Made by a program: the position numbers and the translations under genes. From SG-bin7 sp964498095 (GTDB lineage Bacteria; Bdellovibrionota; Bdellovibrionia; Bdellovibrionales; SG-bin7): a stretch of 64,000 nt of DNA. Positions 17,492-25,699 of the stretch are shown piece by piece; positions within the stretch are counted from its first letter, which is position 1, and the number at the start of each line of letters is the position of its first letter. The DNA lies in the NCBI GenBank assembly GCA_964498095.1, contig CAZCFY010000007.1, forward strand, positions 1 through 64,000. The letters are read 5' to 3'. The notes under the pieces are model-generated. The model was given only the letters and a program-made list of their open reading frames with translations. It had not been told where the DNA came from and searched no databases.

Positions 17492-17536
17492 CCGCTCGTG
17501 ATGACAGACAGTTATCACGGAGCGGTTTACTTTTTT
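17492..17536 (+). terminator. rho-independent terminator downstream of ssrA
   Basis: CCGCTCGTGAT (17492-17502) pairs with ATCACGGAGCGG (17514-17525) with one bulged G, followed by TTTACTTTTTT. Because it lies inside the island, the element itself supplies the terminator for ssrA. The reading frame crossing it (17420-17617) is therefore unlikely to be coding; nothing else is seen between 17419 and 17646. Confidence 0.8.
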
Positions 17537-17646
17537 GTCATTGATGATCCCTGCTGTATCCGCAGCAACTCTGGATTTTCCCCTGGATTGACTCTGGACG
17601 CGCTAAGCACTTACTAAGCATGTAGTAAAATTCGAGGACATTCACG

Positions 17647-17997
17647 ATGGGACGAACACACAAGGTCGTATTGACCGCAGAGGCGCAGGTCTTACGCAAA
17701 CTGAGATTGAAGCACGGGTACTCAATGAAGAAAGCCGGAGAGCTTTTGGGTTACTCAGATTCGTATATCAGTCAGATTGAAAACGGGCGTGAGAATGTAC
17801 CAAAGGGAGAACGTCTTTTGCGCTTTTTGAAGGTCTATGGCGACATTACTGAAAAATACTATAAGCAGTTGTGCAAGGACTTTTGCGCAGAAGAAACTGA
17901 CGATCAGGTAATAATCGCGTTGTTGCCAAAATTAAAACCCGAACAGCAAAAGGCAGTTCGAGTCTTGTGCGAATCTCTAGCTTCTCGATTATTGTAA
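17647..17997 (+). CDS. XRE-family transcriptional regulator
   Basis: 116 residues. A lambda-repressor type helix-turn-helix spans about 14-68: LRKLRLKHGYSMKKAGELLG, then YSDSYISQIENGRENVP. The C-terminal 45 residues are helical and probably for dimerisation. First gene inside the island; it may control excision or the adjacent convergent gene. Ends one base before the stop of the next gene on the opposite strand. Confidence 0.85.
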   Translation: MGRTHKVVLTAEAQVLRKLRLKHGYSMKKAGELLGYSDSYISQIENGRENVPKGERLLRFLKVYGDITEKYYKQLCKDFCAEETDDQVIIALLPKLKPEQQKAVRVLCESLASRLL

Positions 17998-18696
17998 TTA
18001 CTTGCGAAGAATGTGGTAACCGCTAGCAAGTTCACTTTCGTAAACTTTGTTTTGCGTTCCAGGCTCGTAAGCCTCAAGGCTGATTTTAACATCGCGCTTG
18101 TGCCCCTGTGTGTAGGACATATCTTTGCCATCAGAAGTAATGATCTTGATATCGTAGCACTTGCCGTCTTGGCAGTAGCCGTCCTTCTGGAAAAAGGACC
18201 AAACTGATGTGATCGTTTGTTCATCCTTCTTTTCAAGTTTGTAGTCCGTGCGTTTATCGGAACCATTCACTGTACGAAGAAAGGGTTGCCCCGCTGAATT
18301 TCGTCCCGTGATGAGAAGTCCGAGTTCAATTTTATCAGGCGCTACTTCTTTGCCGTCTACAACCAACGTGGGGAAAATGTCAGTCTGGCGTCCGATAATA
18401 AAAGTATCGCCAAAGCCAGCATGAGTTTTTTCGACATTTTTTAAGCAGTCATCAGCGGAGTAAGTTACTTGATTTCTATATGTTCTTTTTTGTCCAGTGG
18501 CTTTATCGACGGTAGTGAATGGTCCTTCCCATGAACCAAGAAAGGTTTGGTAGTCTTTGGAACATTGAACCACTTCGCAAGTAACTCGACCGCTCAAATC
18601 ATAATACGCTGAAGAGCAATCAACTTGGTCGCCGATATGCGCATAGCTGACACTCGTTACCAAGGCGGACAAAAGAATTAAAATTCCTGTTTTCAT
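17998..18696 (-). CDS. secreted protein, unknown function (island cargo)
   Basis: 232 residues from ATG 18696, placed by AGGAG with five bases spacing; the longer frame to 18753 lacks a ribosome site. MKTGILILLSALVTSVSYA is a signal peptide. The mature part has six cysteines, three in the first 30 residues (CSSAYYDLSGRVTCEVVQC) and others at DDCLK and GYCQDGKCYD, suggesting disulfides in the periplasm or outside. No family recognised. Transcribed from the integrase side toward ssrA. Confidence 0.72.
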   Translation of the reverse strand: MKTGILILLSALVTSVSYAHIGDQVDCSSAYYDLSGRVTCEVVQCSKDYQTFLGSWEGPFTTVDKATGQKRTYRNQVTYSADDCLKNVEKTHAGFGDTFIIGRQTDIFPTLVVDGKEVAPDKIELGLLITGRNSAGQPFLRTVNGSDKRTDYKLEKKDEQTITSVWSFFQKDGYCQDGKCYDIKIITSDGKDMSYTQGHKRDVKISLEAYEPGTQNKVYESELASGYHILRK

Positions 18697-18777
18697 AGGG
18701 ACTCCTAACGATTCGGAAGGCTTGTATTTAATACATTTCGGTTCCCACCGCATCCTAAAACTTTCGATTTGAAATCT

Positions 18778-19848
18778 TTAGTCGTCATTGAGAGCCAGGG
18801 CATCCGTTGCTCCCTTCGTATCAGCGGCAACGAGGCGTACATAGTCTTGGGTTGTTTCGAGGCGCTTGTGACCGACCATTTGTTGAACTTGGGGCATACT
18901 TACGCCCTTAATCAGCAAGTGCGTGATGAACGAGGCTCGCAGTGAGTGAAAGTTTGTTTCACGGATTCCGATTGAAATTTGAAATGCTCTCAAAACTTTC
19001 GCAGCTTCCCCATGTTCCCACATTCTATTGCGTGGAAATACAAACTCTGATGTGCTCTGGGTTTTTAGAGACAGCAGAAAGCTTTTAAGTCCGTCGTTCA
19101 ATGGAATAGATCGAAAACGATTGTTCTTTGTTGATTTGGTCTGATTCAATTTGAAGTCGTATGACCTCTTGAGCAAGACAAAGCCAGAGGTGAAATCAAT
19201 GTCCTCCCATTTCAAGGCATACGCTTCTCCTGAGCGCAGTCCCAACTCATAAACCACTCGCCAGACGGGATACCATTCATGTCCCTGCTCTTTTGCGAGC
19301 GTGAGCAATTTGATGATTTCCTCTCTGGTCATGGCAACCATATCCTTCTGTGGAGGTTTGCCATAAATAATCCCGTTAGCTGGATTCTCTTTCAGTTTAC
19401 CAATCTGAACTTGGCGTCTGAAAACGGAGCGAATGTGTTTTAGCAACCCTTTCTTGCTATCGACTTGCGAATCTGAAAAGGCAGATGCAATCAAGTCTTC
19501 GATTTCAATAGTTGTGATGGTGTCAATGGGGCGCTTCAGCCAACGGGCTGTGTGTTTGTTCAAGATGAGTTTGGCAGAGTAGATTGTACTCTCGGAGTAT
19601 TCGCGTTGCCGCACAAATTTTTCCCACTCTGTAATCGCGTTCTCCCAACTAACAAAGCCAGCGCGAACTTGCTCTCGAAATTTTCTACGCTCCTCAAGGA
19701 ATTGCACGGCTATATTTCGAGCTTCACCTTTTGATTCGATTCCGCGTTTACGACGTTCAAAATAATACCCTTGGATATCTGAAGTCACTCGAACTTCAAA
19801 GCCATTGAGTGTCTGTTTGATATAGCTGTCTGGGTTTAGCTTTTTCAT
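18778..19848 (-). CDS. site-specific tyrosine recombinase (integrase)
   Basis: 356 residues. N-terminal arm-binding region (about 1-65), SAM-like core-binding domain (about 66-160) and catalytic domain. Catalytic residues read R205 (LGLRSGEAY), K241 region (TKSTKNNRF), H301 and R304 (HSLRASF), H327 (VGHKRLETT) and nucleophile Y336 (DYVRL), so it looks active. It most likely catalyses insertion at the 3' end of ssrA about 1.4 kb away. The excisionase-like gene overlaps its start by 4 bases. Confidence 0.95.
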   Translation of the reverse strand: MKKLNPDSYIKQTLNGFEVRVTSDIQGYYFERRKRGIESKGEARNIAVQFLEERRKFREQVRAGFVSWENAITEWEKFVRQREYSESTIYSAKLILNKHTARWLKRPIDTITTIEIEDLIASAFSDSQVDSKKGLLKHIRSVFRRQVQIGKLKENPANGIIYGKPPQKDMVAMTREEIIKLLTLAKEQGHEWYPVWRVVYELGLRSGEAYALKWEDIDFTSGFVLLKRSYDFKLNQTKSTKNNRFRSIPLNDGLKSFLLSLKTQSTSEFVFPRNRMWEHGEAAKVLRAFQISIGIRETNFHSLRASFITHLLIKGVSMPQVQQMVGHKRLETTQDYVRLVAADTKGATDALALNDD

Positions 19849-20039
19849 ACAACATTCCCCAGAACAAGTCCGAGCACATCCTGTTCGAGAAAAAATAGTT
19901 TCCCGTTCTTAGCACCGCCCATATTGAAGCCACGGATTTTGCCCTTACATTTTAAGTTGTATAGCGTCTGCTTGCTGATGCTCAGAAGCTTGGCAGCCTC
20001 GTCGGCAGTCAGTAGCTTTTGTCCTTCCAGGTTTTTCAT
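19845..20039 (-). CDS. excisionase/AlpA-like helix-turn-helix protein
   Basis: 64 residues, MerR/AlpA-type winged helix: LLTADEAAKLLSISKQTLYN, then LKCKGKIRGF and a wing ending in KLFFLEQDVL. Such proteins bend DNA for excision or activate integrase genes. The 4-base overlap with the integrase gene supports joint control of integration and excision. Confidence 0.87.
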   Translation of the reverse strand: MKNLEGQKLLTADEAAKLLSISKQTLYNLKCKGKIRGFNMGGAKNGKLFFLEQDVLGLVLGNVV

Positions 20040-20231
20040 AAAACGTACCTCCCAACCTGCAATCAGGATAACGCAATGTGTAATATAAGTAAAGAATAGT
20101 ATTACTATGTCAAATCAGAATGACTTTTTAATAAGCAAATACAGCTAATTAAGACAGTCTCAATATGAGAAAAGTAATTGAATTTGAAAAAGATAATATA
20201 ATTCCGATATAATGTTGGAAGGGAGCTTACA

Positions 20232-20795
20232 ATGGAAATAGATGCGGATAAGGTAAGGAAAGAAATCGAAATGATCTTAGCAAACAATAAAACAGCGATT
20301 CTATTGTTTCGATTCCTCGCCAGTCGCAAGCGATCTGCTCCGATTACGGATGTCTCGCAGCTTTTAAGTTATATGCGACAGTCATTTAATGAAGAGGTTC
20401 AGCGAAATGATTTGGCTGAGGTCCTCACGACGTTGACCAAACTTGGCTTCTGTATCGTGAGAGGCGCGGACGGCAGGGAGAAAATTTATTGGACCCACTG
20501 GCTCTTTCCAATTTTGAGTTCAGATCAAAGCACCCTGCTAGGCATGGAATACAAAGAAATAAAGGCGCTCAAAAAAGATCGTACATTGTTTCGATCTGCA
20601 AAACAGCAAGTTGAACTTTACAGAACGAATCTTATAGCAGGATCGCCACAAGCCGATCTTCGACCTGATTTAGTTTTTAACCTGCAAACGCCATCGTCAA
20701 AACCATCGCGGTCACTAACAGATTTTTCCACAGAGGAAATCCTGTCGGAGATAGAGAGGAGAGGCTTCAAGATACAAATGAATATATCGAAGTAA
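20232..20795 (+). CDS. island protein of unknown function, possibly winged-helix
   Basis: 187 residues, starting at ATG with GGGAG upstream. The N-terminal 95 residues are helical with a pattern that could be a winged helix (RSAPITDVSQLLSYMRQSF ... LAEVLTTLTKLGFCIVRG followed by a beta-hairpin ending EKIYWTHWL). The C-terminal half is polar with a basic linker and a last helix (STEEILSEIERRGF). No family recognised. It lies 134 bases ahead of a nuclease-fold gene in the same direction and may regulate or partner it. The gap between the two holds no clear signal. Confidence 0.65.
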   Translation: MEIDADKVRKEIEMILANNKTAILLFRFLASRKRSAPITDVSQLLSYMRQSFNEEVQRNDLAEVLTTLTKLGFCIVRGADGREKIYWTHWLFPILSSDQSTLLGMEYKEIKALKKDRTLFRSAKQQVELYRTNLIAGSPQADLRPDLVFNLQTPSSKPSRSLTDFSTEEILSEIERRGFKIQMNISK

Positions 20796-20929
20796 TTGAA
20801 ACCATCCCCTTGATTTCTCCTCGAACCACACTTCTCGATTTCTAACCCATAAATAAATTTGAAGTTTTTTGAATAGAACACGCTTCTTTGGGAAAGGGAG
20901 CATAGGTCACGCTTTTATTTGGAGTATGT

Positions 20930-21925
20930 ATGAGCACATTAGCTAGTTTTGAAAATCACACTGGGTATCCTGTCAATCGAAGTCACCGATTTGCTCTCGA
21001 ACTGACGTTCTTTGAAAGGTTAAGACGTAAAGCCGAAATATTAACCCCACTGTTGGATAGGCGCCGAAAGCGCCGTTCCCATCAGCAAGTGCGAAAGGGC
21101 TTTGACGACGTTGAACGAACCACTGGTCTAAATTTTCATGAGTTGACCAACGAGATGGTAGATTACCTGAATTTTGAAGCTGAGAAAGAAGCACGCGATT
21201 ATTACAACAATCAGTATCCTGGTCGAAATCCTCTCGAAAAGAATGGCAAAGAAAAAGACTTAACGATCTTCTTTGATCGCGAACTAAGTTATATTCGGTG
21301 TGTTCAGTTGGTTCCTTGGGTTGAGCCAAATTCAAGAAAGTTGATGGCTGAAATTCCTATTGTCGGTATTCATTGTCCCGATCTTATTATTTTTGGAATC
21401 GGTTCAACTGGTAAAGCCGCAACCGTCATAGAAGTTGATGGGTTAATACACGATACTGAAAAAGGATCGAAAGACGCATTGATTGACGCCTATCTCAGAG
21501 AAATTGGCTTTGACCTCATCAGAATACCGGCAAGCAAGGTCCATAAGGACCGCCCTGACTTAGCAACAGCGGACTTTGATCGAAAGCTCTGTACGTTATT
21601 GGCTGAGGAGATGAAGCGATTTAAGCGTTCTAACAAGGCTAAGGTTAACAAGTTCAAATACAAAATTAAGCTTTTGAACATTGCCACTTGGCTCACCGTA
21701 AATCAAATTGACCACGTAATTAAAAAGCAGTTTGGAGTTGAGCTTCGACTCTCCGATTCGCTGAAGATTGAGTTCTATCGCAAGAATCCCCATAAGTGGG
21801 TTAAGGGCGCAAAGCGTCTATTGGGTATTCGTTCACCCATACTGTCGAATCAAATCAATGCAAAACGACTGACACGAAACGTGCGAGATGCGGAGTCAAT
21901 CCATCCCCCGAAACGTGGTAGCTGA
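20930..21925 (+). CDS. PD-(D/E)XK nuclease-like protein (VSR/DUF559-type core)
   Basis: 331 residues. Residues 148-200 carry HCPDLIIFG, then ATVIEVDGLIH, then LIDAYLREIGFDLIRIP. This is the PD...EVDG..H...D.YL...G pattern of VSR/DUF559 endonuclease folds, with D151, E168 and D170 as candidate metal ligands. The first 120 residues are basic and helical (LDRRRKRRSHQQVRKG) and may bind DNA; the last 100 are also basic. Not a known restriction enzyme by sight. Its place in an island suggests defence or element maintenance; this is inference. Confidence 0.72.
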   Translation: MSTLASFENHTGYPVNRSHRFALELTFFERLRRKAEILTPLLDRRRKRRSHQQVRKGFDDVERTTGLNFHELTNEMVDYLNFEAEKEARDYYNNQYPGRNPLEKNGKEKDLTIFFDRELSYIRCVQLVPWVEPNSRKLMAEIPIVGIHCPDLIIFGIGSTGKAATVIEVDGLIHDTEKGSKDALIDAYLREIGFDLIRIPASKVHKDRPDLATADFDRKLCTLLAEEMKRFKRSNKAKVNKFKYKIKLLNIATWLTVNQIDHVIKKQFGVELRLSDSLKIEFYRKNPHKWVKGAKRLLGIRSPILSNQINAKRLTRNVRDAESIHPPKRGS

Positions 21926-22024
21926 AATTTTTGTGTCTATCCAAAATGAAGTGTCGAATATTGAAAATCCTCAGTTGTTTCAAGGGACTTGTTATTTTTG
22001 GTCAATACTAAATCATCAAAAAAA

Positions 22025-22495
22025 CTACCTGAACGCTCGCGTGTGCGCCGTTTCTGTATATGTGCGACTGTCACGCCAATAGGATTCTCCGCGCTTACCA
22101 AAAACTATCCCCCGAAAACCTTCTCGGTCATTGGCAAACTCAATTCTAAACTTCAACTCAGGGAAGCGTTTAATAAGTTCATTGAGAAGTATTCGCGGTG
22201 GATTTGCGTACGAGCAGAATGAATAAAGGAGTTCATGCGGATTTTCCTTTAATTGCACGCCCAGAGCGTTGCTTCCGACCTGCCAATGTGTGAACCTTGC
22301 TTCACTCAATTTTATTAAGGATTGCTCGCACCTAACCTCTTTTAGGGTTAAATCAGGAATTGGCAGTACCGAGTTGAAACAGAAGTCATTGTATTGACCC
22401 ACGCCTCTAAAAGTTGGGTCACATCCACCGGCGGCTCTTCTAAGTCTTTCAAGCGCCGACCTGGAGCCTTTGATGCTCATGCGATTAAAGCACAC
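22025..22495 (-). CDS. Api92/YubB-like protein (DUF1281 type)
   Basis: About 156 residues. From the N-terminus VCFNRMSIKGS through FNSVLPIPD to PPRILLNELIKRFPELKFRI and GFRGIVFG it follows the layout of Api92-like proteins with a ferredoxin-like fold, found on phages and plasmids and near antirestriction genes. The frame is open to 22624, and ATG 22597 has a ribosome site, but that would overlap the upstream small gene by 83 bases and add a stretch unlike the family. GTG 22495 after AGGA, or ATG 22480, fits better. Function unknown. Confidence 0.7.
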   Translation of the reverse strand: MCFNRMSIKGSRSALERLRRAAGGCDPTFRGVGQYNDFCFNSVLPIPDLTLKEVRCEQSLIKLSEARFTHWQVGSNALGVQLKENPHELLYSFCSYANPPRILLNELIKRFPELKFRIEFANDREGFRGIVFGKRGESYWRDSRTYTETAHTRAFR

Positions 22496-22514
22496 TGAGG
22501 GCGTTCCTGGCGAT

Positions 22515-22772
22515 TCACAGCTTGGCTCTGTAGGTTGACAATGCCTGGATACAAACATCGAATTCCAAGCCCAGCGAAATAGATTGGCGAAGGACATGGC
22601 TTGCTCCTTTCTCATCTGCAACATCGAGGTCAGAAAAAATAAATCCCGAATGAACAGCGTAGATCAACTCAAAGTATTCGCGTCCCTCGATGATTCCATT
22701 AGGGTTGTGAAAGTAATAACGTCGATAAAGGCGCTTGAGTTCATTGAATCTTTGCCGACTTGTTGTGCTCAT
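22515..22772 (-). CDS. small protein, unknown function, upstream of Api92-like gene
   Basis: 85 residues, helical and charged at the N-terminus (MSTTSRQRFNELKRLYRRYY), then GREYFELIYAVHSGFIFSDL. Ends 19 bases before the proposed start of the Api92-like gene, so the two probably form a unit transcribed away from the radical SAM gene. The ribosome site is weak and no family is recognised. Confidence 0.5.
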   Translation of the reverse strand: MSTTSRQRFNELKRLYRRYYFHNPNGIIEGREYFELIYAVHSGFIFSDLDVADEKGASHVLRQSISLGLEFDVCIQALSTYRAKL

Positions 22773-22913
22773 GCTTCTATTTTATCGTGTCGATGAGCGA
22801 AGGTGAAGTTTTTGGTGAGAGTGAATGATTTTGATTTACCTAGTTTTACTCGATCATACTTACCCTCGTCTGATTGAGACAGATGAAGTACAATCATAGG
22901 GGCGGGGGGATAG

Positions 22914-22992
22914 TGGAACGTTCCATCAACAGTCGAAAATCTGTTCCATCCCATACTAGGGGGTACATTCGCTTTTGCAGATTTTTTGGAAC
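22914..22992. promoter_or_regulatory. candidate operator cluster in a divergent promoter region
   Basis: TGGAACGTTCCA at 22914-22925 is a perfect 12-bp palindrome. Its half site GTTCCATC recurs at 22920-22927 and 22943-22950, and the inverted form GGAACGATGGGA at 22988. A G-rich run (GGGGCGGGGGG) lies just before. The cluster sits between the small gene ending its frame at 22772 (minus) and the radical SAM gene at 23062 (plus), suggesting a repressor site controlling one or both. Confidence 0.5.
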
Positions 22993-23061
22993 GATGGGAC
23001 TCAAAGACTAGGACCCATAATTTGGTCTGACAAACTGCCCGAAATTCAATAAACTAAACCC

Positions 23062-24420
23062 ATGATGCGTGAGTACCGCGTCCTATTCGTTGCCATGAGT
23101 GGTGTACGGGTTAAGGACAAAGAGTTATTAAAGCTTGGCATGACATTGCCAGGTTTCGTTGAGCGAAGCGAAGTAATCGCAAGCTTGCCGAGTCTTTCAC
23201 TTTTGACATTAGCTGCACATTGTCCACCGCACTGGCATCCAAGTTATATGGAAGTTGACGAACTGAACATAGATGAAACTCAAGCTACGATTGCAAGCAG
23301 TTACGATCTCGTCGCAATTAGCACCTTTACCGCTAGAGCTTACGACGCTTATCTGTTGGCGGATAAGTTGCGAGAGCACGGTGTCTGTGTCGTTCTGGGC
23401 GGCTTACACGTTTCGGCTTGCCCCAAAGAAGCTATGAATCACGCTGACGCGATTGTTGTAGGTCAGGGCGAACTGCTGTGGGGGAAGTTACTTGAAGACT
23501 TTGAAAAAAATGAATTGAAGCCCTGCTATGGGCTTTCGCCGCAAGATTCCTCGCGTTTTCGATTGGAACACTCAAAGACCCCTCGATATGACTTGATCGA
23601 CTTCAATAAGTACAATCGTGTTACTTTACAGACCTCGAGAGGATGCCCGCACCATTGTTCGTTTTGTGCGGCATCCAGAACAATCAGCAACTACCAGTTG
23701 AAGCCCATAGACAGAGTGCGTGTAGAACTTGAGCAGATATTTTCATATTGGAAGCGTCCCTTCATCGAGTTGGCTGATGACAACACTTTTGTAAACAAAG
23801 CCTGGTCAAAAAACCTTCTAAGACTCTTTTCTGAGTTTCCCATGAAGTGGTTCACCGAAACGGATATTTCAGTTGCTGATGATCCAGAGCTATTGGAGTT
23901 GCTGGCACTTTCAAATTGCGCACAGGTTTTGATTGGTTTTGAATCGGCAGTGCCAGATTCACTTACTGGAATTGATGCACACGATTGGAAGCGCCGACAG
24001 TTTGACAAATACCTTCAAAAAATTGAACTCATTCAATCCTACGGTATCTCCGTAAATGGCTGCTTTATTTTAGGTTTGGATTCCGATGACACCTCAGTGT
24101 TTGAAACAACAAGACAATACGTTTTGGATAGTTCTCTTGCAGAGGTCCAGATTACAGTGCTGACACCATTTCCTGGAACCGACCTTTACCGAAATCTCCG
24201 AAAGGAAGGGCGACTGCTGAAGGATGAGTATTGGGATCAATGCACACTCTTTGACGTTACCTATAAACCGGCTAAAATGAGCCCAACAGACCTTGAAAAT
24301 GGATTTCGTTCACTGATGAAGGATATTTATACGGACATAGCTGTGAAAGCACGCAAGACAAAATTCAGGGAGTGCCGCAAGGAAAGAAAAAGAGCGATTC
24401 AGCAGAGAGGGACAACATGA
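23062..24420 (+). CDS. B12-binding domain radical SAM protein
   Basis: 452 residues. The N-terminal 150 residues have the Rossmann-like cobalamin-binding pattern (LVAISTFTARAYDAYLLAD, VVLGGLHVSACP, ADAIVVGQGE) without the DxHxxG histidine motif. The radical SAM motif SRGCPHHCSFC gives C195, C199 and C202. LTPFPGTDLYRNLRKEG near residue 375 is typical of the B12/radical SAM superfamily. Such enzymes do methylations or ring rearrangements with S-adenosylmethionine; the substrate is unknown. Its stop overlaps the start of a membrane protein gene, so the pair is probably coupled. Confidence 0.88.
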   Translation: MMREYRVLFVAMSGVRVKDKELLKLGMTLPGFVERSEVIASLPSLSLLTLAAHCPPHWHPSYMEVDELNIDETQATIASSYDLVAISTFTARAYDAYLLADKLREHGVCVVLGGLHVSACPKEAMNHADAIVVGQGELLWGKLLEDFEKNELKPCYGLSPQDSSRFRLEHSKTPRYDLIDFNKYNRVTLQTSRGCPHHCSFCAASRTISNYQLKPIDRVRVELEQIFSYWKRPFIELADDNTFVNKAWSKNLLRLFSEFPMKWFTETDISVADDPELLELLALSNCAQVLIGFESAVPDSLTGIDAHDWKRRQFDKYLQKIELIQSYGISVNGCFILGLDSDDTSVFETTRQYVLDSSLAEVQITVLTPFPGTDLYRNLRKEGRLLKDEYWDQCTLFDVTYKPAKMSPTDLENGFRSLMKDIYTDIAVKARKTKFRECRKERKRAIQQRGTT

Positions 24421-25103
24421 ATCCTATAAACTCGATAAAGAAAATGTTTCGATTGCTATTTTTTCGTATCAGTCGAGATGAAATTGTCAGTCTTGATAAG
24501 TCGGATTTAATTGTTGGATTGGTGTTCACTTGGCTTGTTGGGATGGGGAGATACTGGGACGATCCTGGAGCTAAATTTTTGCAGCATCTTGGTCTTGGCT
24601 CAGTGATTTATGTGTTCGTACTCTCCGGTTTCCTTTGGCTGTTGTTTAAGCCGTTCAGAATAGAAAAGTGGTCCTATCAAAACATATTGACCTATGTTTC
24701 CCTGACTGCATTTCCAGCGATACTATATGCGATTCCTGTTGAAAGATTCGTTGAGGTAAATACTGCCGCTGCGATGAACGCCTACTTCTTGCTGATTGTA
24801 GCTGCGTGGAGAGTTGCGCTCTTGGTTTCTTATCTCAAAAAATTTGCTCGTCTCACGATCTTTCAAACCACTGTGGCAACACTCTTACCGTTAACCGTTA
24901 TCATTGCGAGCCTAACGGCATTGAACTTGGAAAGAGCCGTTTTTGAAATCATGGGTGGGATTAGGGAGCGCACAACCAATGATACTGCGTACATGATTCT
25001 GAATTTGTTGACGATACTTTCGGTGCTATTGTTTGCTCCCCTGCTGATTAGCTACGGCGTTATCGTTTATAAGAAATGGAAGCGTCCTGCGGGGCAGTTA
25101 TAG
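24417..25103 (+). CDS. polytopic membrane protein coupled to the radical SAM gene
   Basis: 228 residues from ATG 24417, inside the ATGA stop/start overlap with the radical SAM gene. About five hydrophobic helices (for example GLVFTWLVGMGRYW, VIYVFVLSGFLWLLF, LLTILSVLLFAPLLISYGV). The layout, with a short cytosolic N-terminus and five or six helices, is reminiscent of Yip1-type proteins, but this is weak. The coupling suggests that the radical SAM product or substrate is membrane-linked, perhaps lipid or isoprenoid; this is inference. Confidence 0.75.
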   Translation: MNPINSIKKMFRLLFFRISRDEIVSLDKSDLIVGLVFTWLVGMGRYWDDPGAKFLQHLGLGSVIYVFVLSGFLWLLFKPFRIEKWSYQNILTYVSLTAFPAILYAIPVERFVEVNTAAAMNAYFLLIVAAWRVALLVSYLKKFARLTIFQTTVATLLPLTVIIASLTALNLERAVFEIMGGIRERTTNDTAYMILNLLTILSVLLFAPLLISYGVIVYKKWKRPAGQL

Positions 25104-25188
25104 GTATGTGATGGATACTCAAGTATTTAAAATAATTGATAAATCTGTCATTTTCCGATCTGTCTCAATTGGGTTCAATTTTCTTGAC

Positions 25189-25229
25189 TTTTAGCGCATT
25201 TTATAGATTTTTATAGCATTTTAGCGCAT
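25189..25229 (+). promoter_or_regulatory. direct repeats in the promoter of the HigBA-like operon
   Basis: TTTTAGCGCAT occurs at 25189-25199 and again at 25219-25229, a 30-base (three helical turns) spacing. TTTATAG copies lie between them, and TTGACT is at 25184-25189. This is a likely autoregulation operator for the antitoxin. The remaining part of 25104-25264 shows no gene. Confidence 0.55.
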
Positions 25230-25264
25230 CTTCCTTTATATTGAAACTGGACCTGGGAGCTTCT

Positions 25265-25699
25265 GTGGCAGACGAACCATCTTACAAGATCAACTACAGC
25301 GTGAAGGTTACGAAAGCTGCCATCAAGCAGGGCAAGAAGCTTCCTATTACTGAGAAGCAGCGTCTTGAAATTATCAAAGACGTGAAGCTCCTCAAACATT
25401 GGAGCGAGAACGAAGCGAATTTTGATTATGAGTCTGCGTTTGGTGCGATTGAGTTTAAGTACAATCTTGCTGGGAAATGGATTCGAGTTATTGTTTTTCA
25501 GGATGATGTACGAAAGGTGATGTGGGTGATCCGAGTGTTTGCGAAGAAGACCAATCAGATTGAAAAAGTTCATCAGATTGGGATTGAGACAGCGGTTTCT
25601 CAGATCAAAGCAGAGATTAGAAAGTTTGAAAAAGAGCAAAAGTATACAGGTGCTCGCAGTAAGTTAAACTTAGTATCAGGAGGTAACAAAAATGAGTGA
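25265..25699 (+). CDS. HigB/RelE-like toxin of a toxin-antitoxin pair
   Basis: About 144 residues from GTG 25265, preceded by GGGAG; a longer TTG-started form to 25241 is possible. The core from about 30 to 115 fits a RelE/HigB (Gp49-like) ribonuclease fold: helix pair LEIIKDVKLLKHW, then FGAIEFKYNLAGKWIRVIVF and VMWVIRVFAKKT, where the late FAKKT with a helix is the usual end of HigB-type toxins. It would cleave mRNA at ribosomes. Overlaps the antitoxin gene by 8 bases in the toxin-first order of higBA systems. Confidence 0.75.
   Translation: MADEPSYKINYSVKVTKAAIKQGKKLPITEKQRLEIIKDVKLLKHWSENEANFDYESAFGAIEFKYNLAGKWIRVIVFQDDVRKVMWVIRVFAKKTNQIEKVHQIGIETAVSQIKAEIRKFEKEQKYTGARSKLNLVSGGNKNE

Noticed and set aside
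17420..17617. 65-residue frame just after ssrA
   Set aside because: It crosses the terminator at 17492-17536, starts with TTG without a ribosome site and has no recognisable composition.
21888..22222. Two short plus-strand frames after the nuclease gene
   Set aside because: They lie opposite the Api92-like gene and have no ribosome site or recognisable motif.
22495..22624. Long form of the Api92-like protein
   Set aside because: The added 43 residues overlap the neighbouring small gene and do not resemble the family N-terminus, despite a fair ribosome site at 22597.
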